From contig NC_089451.1 of NCBI RefSeq assembly GCF_026210795.1, positions 728,001 through 792,000 on the forward strand: 64,000 nucleotides of DNA, in the 5' to 3' direction. Each line of letters begins with the position of its first letter. The stretch's first letter is position 1. A program made the position numbers and the translations under genes. The notes beneath the pieces are model-generated. The model searched no databases. It was given only the letters and a program-made list of their open reading frames with translations, and had not been told where the DNA came from. Positions 23,355 through 33,768 of the stretch are shown piece after piece. The DNA comes from Rhizophagus irregularis. Its lineage: Eukaryota; Glomeromycota; Glomeromycetes; Glomerales; Glomeraceae.

Positions 23355-25567
23355 AAATTCACTCTAATAATAATATATAAAATATAAAGAAAATCTATAT
23401 ATATATTTATTAGCCATCGCCATCTATTCAGTTAATAATAATTAATTAAATATAATTTGTCAGTAAAATATTTGTCTATATATATAAGTTTGCATTGCTT
23501 ACCACTTAGTATTAACTATATATATTTTTCAAATTATTTTGGACTGCTATAATTATAAGTAAAATTCCAAATTTAATTATGATATTTCAAATTATTTTGG
23601 TACTTTACATAGTAAATTATATATAAATTGAATGAATTACAGCATTTTAAACAATAATTATGGCATTCCAAAATAATTTGGATAGCATGTATAATATTAG
23701 TTATATGATTTTAGACAGATATTCAGATTTAAGTAGATTTATATAAGGTATATATAGTAATTATTTGTATTTTTTGTTTATATAAAAAAATTATTTTTTT
23801 TAATTTCTTTTTTTTTCTTATAAAGATATATATGATAATATGATATAAATAAAATATAAAAGATGAATTTTATTACATTATATAATAATATAATGTATAT
23901 AATAGTACTTATATAAATCTTTTAAATATGTAAATATGCAATATAAAAATTTTATTACTTTGCTTATTAAAATAAAAAATTGTTTAATTTAAAAAATAAT
24001 CATAATTTTATTTTATTTTTTTTATAAAATATTTTATATTTAAAAATATTTAAAATATTCATAAATTCTGTTTTATAAACTAATTAGCCAATTTTAATTT
24101 ATATTATTTTTTAAAAGTTAACTGATTCTAAATATTAAAATGAAATTGTTTGTTTTAATAAAAGCTTACTAACCAGGCTCTTTTGTTTCAATTTTATTAA
24201 ATAAATTATTAATTTCAACTTTAGAAGTAGTGCAAATATAGTTCTATTAATTACAATATTAGGAGTTTTTATTGTGTCATATAAGATTTTTGTTAGCCCT
24301 AAAAAATTATGTAAAAAATGTCATGACCCTTATACCACGCGTAGCAAAACCACATATTAATTAGTAAAATGAATTACAGTAAATCTTCCGGATCTAACCC
24401 GTTTGCACAAAATATATTCGATGAATGTTTATTCCAACTATAAAGTATTATTGATGAGCTCCCAGAAAGCCTCATAGACTTTGCATTACTCTAAAACCCT
24501 CAAAAATAAATTTTCGAAAAATATCACACAATGATCATACACATAAAAAATTTATGCGAACATACGTTAATTCTGAAATTATATGAAGTGTGGACACTCT
24601 GTGCATGTGAATAATATAAATTTAATAATAATTTTTATGCTCATAAAATATGGGCATTTGTTTTATAAAGAAAAAAATTTTTGTTTTAAATTTTTATTGT
24701 GCAAAAAATTACGTATATACCATCCGGTGCCGGATAAATTCCGGGTGATACAATTAGTTTTTTTTAGTCTTTAGACACGAAATCAAGGCAATTATGATAC
24801 AAAGGACCATGTTTACACAAAATTTCAAAAAACAAATCACTTATATTAAAAAATGATTTGGCAAAATGGTAATATTAAAAATCACGTATGCATATTAAAT
24901 AATTGTTGGGTTGCACAAATAATAGTATTCATTTAACCAACTTTAAATTCAATGAATACTTAATTTTAGAATGCTGTTAGATCTATTTATCGATCTTATG
25001 ATCTAATATTAATATTGTTGTGATCGATAAACTTCTGTGTAATCCGCCGTAAATTATCGGTAATTCCGTAATTACTATTTTTATATGTAAAGCATCCATT
25101 AACTTCTCTTCTTCTCTTGATTTGAATTTATAAAACTTCTCTTTACATAATTTTTTGTGCAAAGGTAATTTTAATTACTAAAATCTACTAAATCCAAATT
25201 TTCATAAATACAGTGTATAATATATTCCACTTATATAATCAATATGTTAATCGATATTTCGGAATTACTTTATTATTTTTAATTGCTACTGCGTCTAATG
25301 AGCAGTATTTATAATTTTGTGTTTTGAATTCAAATGTTAAAAATAGGATATCTGTAGTATCAAAGAATCAAAGATATATTTAATGAGACTTACTACATCT
25401 AGGTATTATAGCCACAAATAAGTTACATTATGTAATACTTTGATTTCTTTACTGCAAAAGAATTGTTTATTGTAATACATAGAATTACTTTTATATAATG
25501 TTCCAATTTTCTTCCTGAAAAGTTTTCTAAATCTATCATACACTCATAAGATTTGTTTACAGTAAAT
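23355..25567. other. AT-rich intergenic DNA upstream of the channel gene
   Basis: No gene supported. A coding-like scrap (GSNPFAQNIFDECLFQL, about 24391-24440) with stops on both sides hints at a dead gene. The final few hundred bases would hold the promoter of the channel gene; no specific element is recognised. Confidence 0.3.
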
Positions 25568-27644
25568 ATGAATGACGATATAGAGGCACAAGAATATAAC
25601 GTTTATAAAAAAATTCTTGATGATTTGGAAGCAAAAAATAGTTGCAAAATTGATGAAAATGGGTTAATTAAAATTTTGGAAAATAGCAATGGCATCGATG
25701 AAATTCAGTCACTTGAAAATCTGGTACATAAATTAGTTAATTCCAAAGTTGAGGAATTACCATGCCATGGTTCTTTAAGGAAACTTATTGACCTGAGAGA
25801 TGAAAAGTTAATTTCGGAGTTTTTTGATTATTGTGCGAAGTTATGCATTGAAGAAGAAAAGCTCGAACTCATGTGTGAAGTTACTATCTTGCTTCAAGAT
25901 TTTATTGATATTTCCTTCTACAAGAGTCCAGTTTCCAAGCTTGTAAAACAGCTAACTTACGTTAAAGTTCCATTAAAATGGTGTGAAATAAATGAGTACC
26001 AATCAACAAACGAAAATCTTTATGGTTACAAGATTCATAATCCAAAGATACCCAAAATTGATAAGTATGTTTTTACACTCCTTTTCACTTTCTTTATATT
26101 GCACACTAATTGTGGTTTATAGGTTTCAAACAATCCCCCGTCATTATGCCACACTGTGCTATTCACCATTTCCCGGCCTATTCAGTTATCCGGATGACTC
26201 TAGTTTTCTCAACATCTTATTTCCACATAAATTAAGTCCCTTTGCAAAATTCATAATCACCTATCCAGACGAAATATTTCAAGCTAATCATGGCTCCTCT
26301 GAAATAATTGATTCTCCACTTTTTCATGCCATAGTCAAGTTCAAGTGGCGTACCTTTGCGCGTTATCACTTCTTTATGATTTTTTTTATATATCTCGCTT
26401 TCTTTGCCTTTTTTATTGCAGCGATTGAAACTAACAGTATGCCACTGCTTATTATAAGCACTATCATGGGAACATTTCAATCACTCTGCGTATTCCGATA
26501 TGGTATTATAATGTATTTGAACGGTGTTGGAATCAGATTTTTTACCCCTACAACATTTCTTACATTTTCAGTAACTGTCTTTCCTGCCATTACTGCATTC
26601 ATGGGGATTTTCATAGAACCAAGTAATAACTTACTCATTCTTTTCCGTGCTTTATCAATGATTTTCTTATGGATTGGTGCAATCGAATTCTTAGTAGCCT
26701 TTAAGAGGATCGGAATTTTCATCATTGGTAAGAATTTCTCAAAAAACTGCTTATCTGATAGTTTGATAACCTATTAACCTTTTCAATGTACAGCTGTTGC
26801 ACATATTTGCAGAGAGGTTACGTGGCTATTTATCTATTTAGCCTTGGTTATACTCGCTGCTTCTCACGGAACAGTGATCTATTCCTCTATGTTACTTGAT
26901 TATAATCAAGTTCCAATGACTGATGAATCTTATACAAAGTTTCAAGATCTTATTAAATATTCTAATTCACTCAACGCTTATTGGTCGGCGTTTCTAAGTG
27001 ACTACGGTTCATGGCCAGAAGGGGATAAATTTATAGCTATCGCCAAGGTCGCATACTCACTTTTTATAACTGTCGTAATTTTGAATCTTATGAGTATGTA
27101 CTATTTTTATTTTTTCTCGTATTTAACAGTTTCTGTTCTAACGTCCTTTTTCTTCGACAGTTGCACTTGTAAATAATGTTTATTCAGATGTACTTAATCG
27201 TGTAAACACTGAATGGTCCATGGTACGGGCACAAATTATCGTAATTATTGAACTCGCTACGTTGACGCCAGCTGATCGTCAAAATAAGTATGTACAAATG
27301 AATTTGTTATAATATTTTTAAAAATTGCGTGAAAATACAAAATTCAAGTAAACGTTTTGTGACCATTACTGCTCATATTTTAATCTGGTCATTAATTGCT
27401 TATTCACAATTACAGGGATTATTTTCCTTGGACTATATTTTATAAAGCCTTCACTGAGGATGTTGAACTTTGGCAAAAAAAGCTCGAAGATGATGATATA
27501 TCAGTTTCACGAGATCAAATTCAATTGTTAAATAAGATGGCAGATAAAATGAAAGACGAAATAAACAAAATAAAAGATGATGATTTGAACAGAACAAAGA
27601 TGATAGATACATTAAAAGAGTTAAAGCAACTCTTCTCTAAGTAG
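25568..27644 (+). CDS. TRP-like ion-transport-domain membrane protein, five exons, ~585 aa
   Basis: Exons: 25568-26064, 26123-26727, 26794-27093, 27161-27287, 27416-27644; all introns are GT-AG, 58-128 bp, and keep frame. Residues 1-240 are soluble and mostly helical, without the WD40 propeller that many related fungal proteins are thought to carry. About six hydrophobic segments follow (roughly 248-268, 272-298, 309-330, 335-360, 376-396, 448-475). Between the last two is a loop with AYWSAFLSDYGSWPEG that could be the pore region. The end of the sixth segment reads LNLMIALVNNVYSDV, split by intron 3, and matches the conserved LNLLIALM motif after S6 of TRP channels. A charged coiled-coil tail (540-585) could assemble subunits. 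The likely role is a cation channel; ion and membrane are unknown. TTACAG just before the ATG could be an acceptor, so an upstream exon is possible. Confidence 0.8.
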
Positions 27645-28606
27645 ATGTTTGCATTTAAACAGAAACTATGTATTAAATACATTTACCGTATAGTAATGCC
27701 TAAATTATGCCCTTTTCATGTAAATTACTCGTCTCGAATATATCGATTATGTATATAATTTTTTAAATTGACGTTAACATATTTAATAATATTATTAAAT
27801 TTTTCATTTCTAGTATTAGCAGTATTGATGCCATACCTGAGAGTATTACAATATAAAAATACTTTGTAAAAAAACTCAACGGTGTTATATATAGCCTTAT
27901 ATTGTAATAATAAATAAATATTATTTTATTTTAAAAAATGTGAAAATTTTATTTTACCTCTCATATAATATTTTATATTTTTTGTTGATTATGTAAAGAA
28001 ATCAAATTGGTTTTATTATTTGTAATCAAATACTTTCAGTTGAAACTACAGTATTAGGTGTCACATTTTAAAGAAAATAATATTGGAGTTCCTATGATAA
28101 ATGAGATCGTGTTATAATTACGCACTATTTGAGGATGTCAAACAAATTGCTTTTTAACTGAAACGGAAATGTTCCTTTTTTTACATATAAAATCCATATG
28201 GAAAACACTTGACCTTACAGTATAAAAATAGATAAAACAAAAAACAATACATCATTAAATAAGAGTAAATAATGATAACCTAATCAACTGTCACTATATC
28301 ACTATATGAACAGTATGAAAAAAGAACACGAATTTCAATTTTTTTTTTTTTATCTGATCATGTGCAAATGCATAAACATCATTGTTTATTTCTAAATTTA
28401 TCAGATAATGGTTTGCTTCAATTATAACTGATTATCAAAATAAAAAACATTTCTTGTGCGAGAAAGTACTTCAAAAACGTCTGATATTTTAATTTTCACA
28501 AGCTTTTTTATACGATATTTCAAGTTTTTCATATTCAATATATTCAATAACTTTGTGAATTACTAGTTGAACGCCTTCCTACACAGTAGTTATTTTTAGA
28601 AAAATC
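27645..28606. other. Intergenic region between channel and RING genes
   Basis: AT-rich, no coding signal. It contains the 3' end of the channel gene and the 5' region of the RING gene. No specific motif is recognised. Confidence 0.35.
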
Positions 28607-30235
28607 ATGACTGAAATAAATGCAAAAAGCTCTACATCTCTCACAATACATCAAAAGGATTCTTCTAATGTACAAGAAACGGTATCTAGCCCTAGTTCAA
28701 GAAGAACTGATTCTTCTGATAACCAGAGTATTGAAAAAGAAAACAACCAGAGCTCCAATCATGAAGAGCTAAAAGCATCCACCGGGTTAAAACGTAAGGC
28801 TTCAACGGCATCTCTTACGGAAGCTAAACGCAAGCGATCAATTGAGAATCAAGTCCCTGAAGAAAGTAGTTTGGAGCCTGTGGAGCCTGAAGATAAAATT
28901 AAAAATTTAATATTTCATGTGGATTCATTAAAAGCAGAATGTATATGGAAAGATAGCCAGATAGAAAAACTTAAGGTTGAACTTGCCGAGAAAGAAGAAG
29001 AAATTAAAAGACTCCTGGCAACAAACAACCGGTACAAGTCAGGCGAGTTGTCATTTGTTCCATAATATTTGTCCTCTATTATAAAAATTAATTTGAATTT
29101 TTTATTAGGTCTTGCCTGTATCATTTGTACAGGTTATTTGGCGAATCCTTGCACGATCAATTGTGGCCATTCGTTCTGTTATTCTTGTCTTCGAGAATGG
29201 GTAATTAATTATTCTTTTTTTTTTTAACTAAATTATTTTTTAAATTATTATTTTAATTCAGTTAAAGACGAATAGAGAAAATGGTTCCAATTGTCCCTCG
29301 TGCCGGGCTAAGATTACAACTTATCCCGTACTTTCATATGTCTTGAAAGATCAGGTTGAAGCGATGATTGAGCAGCTTTCATCTGAAGAGAAAAAAGGAA
29401 TCCTAGAAACTCTTGAAAAGGAAGATCAAATATACAAACAAATATCTGATCATTGGGCTGGAATATTCGACCCATCAGTTCGTCCACTAGTTGACGACGA
29501 AGATGGTGTGTTGAGGTGTCCAAACTGTGGATGGGAAGGTAAGCCTCTTTTTTTTTTCAAATAATGGGACTTTTGAGAATCAAACTCAAATAACTAAAAT
29601 ATATTTTAGTGGAAGGTTCTGTCTGTCGAAATTGCAGGCAGCGTATTGACATAGAGAATAGAGACTGTGATTCTGTCAGTAATGATGACAATGACGATGA
29701 TAATTCGGAAATTGATAACGGGATCGATACCTATGATTCTAATGACTCATTTATTGACGATGGTTCTGATATAGTAGTAGAACCACAAGTTATAGATTTA
29801 TTTGACACAGACGATTACAGAGATTTCGACGCTGGCCAAATGAGTCCTAACGAATCATATGTCATTGATGAATACGAAGGTGAGAGCCGGTCGCTCAACG
29901 CTATAGTAATAAATGGTAGTTCATCCGAGTTAAGTGAGTTAAATGAGTTGGGTGAAGAGCAAAGTGAATGCGACAGCATTGGAGAAAAAAATGATGTCAT
30001 TGTCATTTCAAGCGATGGTGAAGATGATGATGATGAAGAGAAGAGTTTACGTTCTTTTAATTCAAATGGAAACCAACCATGTTCTCCATTATCTCCATTT
30101 GTGACTAATCCTTCTTCTTGTGAACCAGGTTCAGAAGTTGAATATGCCGAGCGTAACTCGGATATTCATATTTCAGGTGATTCTGATGGTTCTCGTCACG
30201 TACAAACCGACGATTATAATCATGATCATGATTAG
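28607..30235 (+). CDS. RING-finger protein with CxxC zinc motif and SUMO-interaction-like motifs, four exons, ~476 aa
   Basis: Exons: 28607-29042, 29109-29200, 29262-29538, 29610-30235; frame is kept throughout. Residues 1-100 are Ser/Thr-rich with a basic LKRKASTASL-type stretch, then a coiled coil at about 104-142. A C3HC4 RING spans 149-190 (CIIC, CGHSFCYSC, CPSC). A second zinc motif follows at 262-277 (CPNCGWE then CRNC). The remaining 200 residues are Asp/Ser/Glu-rich and hold VIDLFDTDD (329) and DVIVISSDGEDDDDEE (397), both like SUMO-interaction motifs. Predicted role: nuclear E3 ubiquitin ligase, possibly acting on SUMO-modified targets (inference). The first intron fits only as GC-AG; no GT donor near the exon end gives the right frame. 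Confidence 0.8.
29043..29108 (+). other. Putative GC-AG intron in the RING gene
   Basis: The exon ends CAG and the intron begins GCGAGT, which differs from the donor consensus GTRAGT mainly by the C; it ends TATTAG. The 66-bp length matches neighbouring introns. Only this junction joins the coiled coil to the RING in frame (phase 1). Confidence 0.65.
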
Positions 30236-31527
30236 CTTGCCTTATATATATTTATCATAAAAATTTAATTTATTCCCGTATAAAGGTGATTGCTGCTTAA
30301 ATACTAAATCAATCAATCATTCATTAATAAATGGAAATCATTAAACACGTCAATAAAATAACGTCGTATGATTTTTAATATTATATATTTACTGAATGCA
30401 AAATGACGAGATTATAAAAGTTGACATTTTAAATGAATTATTAAATTTTTGATTCATCTTTTATAAATAAAATTTATGTAATATTTATATGTATTATGTA
30501 TATATATATATAATCTTAATATTAACACTTTTCGTTTGATTAATACATTTGAATTTTTTTTCTTTTCTTTTTCTTTTTTTTTTTGTACTCCTCATTTTTC
30601 CTTGTGAATAAAATAAATATAATCATTTTTCACAAAACGAATCTCTTTTTATACCTAAACTAGACCAACTAACTTCATTAATTATAATGCTGTTTCATCG
30701 ATTCTCTCAATTATGGGGTTTTTTTTTTAAAAAAAAAAAAGAAAAAAAAAAGAGGAAAAAAAAAGAAAACCGATTGGAAATTTAAATATTATGGTTACTA
30801 TTCAGTAAGAAAAATTCATTTTTTGGTGGCAGAAAATTAAAGACGAGCCAGATAGGGGAGAGGTGAGTCCTCAAGATTGTATATATGTGTGTGTATATAT
30901 ACCGTTTATACCCGTTATAACTTACACTTAATAGTGTAAGTATGGGGAGAAAGGAAAGTAATGGTAATGGTAATATAGTAATGGGTAATTAAAAAGAGAG
31001 AATAAGCAAACCCAAAAAGTCGTATATAATAAAAAAAAATAATAATGGATCATAACCACCAACAACCTTGAACATCAAAAAAAAATAATAATATATATAT
31101 GGAACATATTATTAATCAAAAAAAGGGAATCTTTTTTTTTTTAGAGTCACAATATATTCAAAATAGTTTGTGAAGAAGGAAGGTTAAACTGTGAAATAAA
31201 TGTTCGAAACCCGTAAATAAAAAAAAAAATAATACTAAACTATGTAAATAATAATAATTTTCACTAAACTAACTTTAGTAATAGTAAGTAAAAGTAAATA
31301 TAATAATTAATATACCCACTCATTTCAGTACGAGGTATTATTTAAACGTCAACAACATATAGAAATACATAAAATGAGGAATACCTTTTTTCTATTTGTA
31401 AAAAAAAAAAAATCGTCTCTGGAAATTATATGTATATGTATATATATATATTCTAACTTTAATTAAAGAGAGCTAACTAAGTTTGTGTTTAAAATATATA
31501 TAATATAATAATCCAATGCGATAATAA
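30236..31527. other. Convergent intergenic region with homopolymer tracts
   Basis: It separates the 3' ends of the RING and Opi1-like genes, which are transcribed towards each other. It holds long A/T runs (about 30541-30590, 30718-30770) and (TA)n tracts. No gene is supported. Confidence 0.5.
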
Positions 31528-33677
31528 TTAAGATAGATCCATTCTGTCGTTTTCTTTTTTACCTCCCTTCTTTCTCTTTTTGGTTCCATTTATACCATTA
31601 GAATGTTGCTGTTGTGATTTTACATTTGCATTCTTAAGAGCGCGCTTTTGGGCGTTATCCATTTCCATGCGCATGGATTCAATCTCGGAATCTGATGATG
31701 AATCTGAATCATGACCATTAACGATTGATTCATCATCATCTTCCTGATGAAGAACTGGTGTTGTACGTGAATGCTTACGTGGGCCATGACCATTCATACG
31801 TACAGAACTGGATGATCTTCTTGAACGAGAACCAGATGAGGACGGAGAACTGTACATATTATAACCATTAGATGATCCATTGGCTTGTGATGACCATATA
31901 TTATCAAATTGTAAATTTCCCGCAGTGTTGGCGGTTGCTCCGCTTGTAAAACCGACAACTTTAAGACTTTCTAACAAAGCTTCTGCTTTTCCAACAGTTT
32001 CACCGAAAATTCCAGCAACAGATCTTAACATTTCTAATGATTCTGTTGCTAAACTCAAAAGGCGACGGGCATAATCTGTAGTTTGATTTAGTGGATGACC
32101 ATTTGCAGGAGCCAATTGTGGAGAGGACATTGGGGACGGTGAAGAAGAATGTTCAGTATGATTTATTGAGGCCCAACGAGTTGGTAAGTTTAAGATAAAA
32201 CTCCTAACGCTTCTTTTAGCATGATCTGGTAAACATGCACCAGCATATTTAGATACTACTTCAATAACCTTCCTTAAGGTGTCAATCACCTCTTTTTTGA
32301 TAGAAGCAAGAGTCGACGTAGACGAAGTATGTACAACCGCTCGATTAGACGGGTTTGTAAGGTTAACAATAAATTCCTTTAAAACTACAATTTGAGCATC
32401 TATATGTTGCGTAGCATACTAAAAAATAAAAATAATTTAGTAATTAACACTTAAAAAAGTTTAAATAAAAATAAATTTCAAATAATTAATTTAACCTACA
32501 TTTATCCACTGCAAACAATATTTGAGACTTTTCATAGATTCTTCGCTTACGGCTGCTCCGGCTGCTCCAACGGCCGCTCCGGTACCTATAACCATTTGTT
32601 GCCAACGGCTTCGGGTTACTTTTGAAGAGTCCGACGTAGATGTTGATACTGTAGAATTAGGATAAGTGTATGGAGCATAAGAAGTACTATTCGAAGAACC
32701 AGATGATTGTGAAGTTCTATGAGGTCTCGAGGGGTTTCTATATGAAGGTGACGAGCTACGAGAAATTTCACAGCCCATATTCCTTCTTTTACGAAGTTCA
32801 CTTTCTGAATCATCTTTTTTAAATCCTCTATCATCATTATTATTATTAACTAAAGGTCCATACACATCATCATCAATAATTTTATCGTTTTTATTTAAAC
32901 CCCTTGCATATTGATCTACTATAGCAAGGTGTTCAATAACAGGTTTTGAAAACCTAGTTACACTTGATTCGACCATTTTTATGAAAGGGGAATTGGCTTT
33001 ACCCGATTCATAGGCGCCAATTGTTCTCTTCACGATCGGTATTTCGCCTAACCGTGACATAAAACCTGTATCCACTGATGGTGAATTTGGGAGCTGTGAA
33101 GGTTCTGCGTGTGTTCGAGGTTCAAGAGGTTGTGGTTGTGGTGGTGGTGATGATATATTTGCTATTAATAAAATTAAAAATTATGAGTACATGTGTGTGT
33201 GTGTGTATATGTATGTATGTATGTATATATATATATATATAATATGAAAGGTTTAGTGTAACTCATATGAAAGTCACAAAACTTCTAATATACTCTCATA
33301 TGTTAATATGAGCTATCCAAAAAAAAAAAAATTAAAAAAAAACATGTATTTGATTCAAACTTACAGATTGGAGGTAAAGTTTTCATATTTTCAAGAACTT
33401 CTGCCACTTCTTTTACTTCCTCAGGATAATCGGATTCCGTATCATTACATAATTGATTTATGGACATCCTAGAGTGATTGTTACTGTTATTATTATTGCT
33501 ATTATGAGTAATAGGTGTAGTTCGTATAGGAGGTAAAGGAGTCTGTTCAAAATCTTGTTCTTGTTTGATATGGTGCTGCACAATATCACCGTTGGTAAGT
33601 GAAGAATTATAATTATCAACGACACCGTTACCAATGGCAGTTATTGGTGGTAGTGTGGTCTGAGATTGTGTATACAT
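31528..33677 (-). CDS. OPI1: Opi1-type transcriptional repressor of phospholipid synthesis, three exons, ~621 aa
   Basis: Exons (minus strand): 33677-33365, 33161-32500, 32418-31528; introns are GT-AG of 203 and 81 bp and the frame is continuous. The Opi1 domain is split. Residues about 137-190 carry SRLGEIPIVKRTIGAYESGK and SPFIKMVESSVTRFSKPVIE, matching the part that in yeast includes phosphatidic-acid binding. Residues about 360-410 carry TLRKVIEVVSKYAGACLPDH and RSFILNLPTRW, the activator-interaction region. Between and after these are Ser/Asn-rich linkers, and a Lys-rich cluster near the C-terminus may be a nuclear signal. In yeast Opi1 represses Ino2/Ino4-driven genes such as INO1 when released from the ER. 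No clear FFAT motif was seen. A T-rich stretch and TTTCAG lie 25 bases before the ATG, so a 5' UTR intron or an upstream coding exon is likely. Confidence 0.88.
33185..33243. repeat. (TG)n/(TATG)n/(TA)n microsatellite in Opi1 intron 1
   Basis: Consecutive TG, TATG and TA runs lie inside the 203-bp first intron and account for its unusual length. They are likely to vary in length between strains. Confidence 0.85.
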
Positions 33678-33723
33678 CTTTTCTTTAATACTTTCAAACT
33701 GAAATTAAAAAAAAAACAGAAAA

Positions 33724-33730
33724 AAGAAGA

Positions 33731-33765
<35 letters not shown>
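33724..33765. repeat. (AAT)n microsatellite upstream of the Opi1-like gene
   Basis: Ten or more AAT/ATA triplets lie within 100 bases of the start codon, in the inferred 5' UTR or promoter. Confidence 0.85.

Positions 33766-33768
<3 letters not shown>

Noticed and set aside
29815-30006. Minus-strand frame opposite the acidic tail of the RING protein
   Set aside because: Shadow of the plus-strand gene, whose exon structure and domains are well supported.
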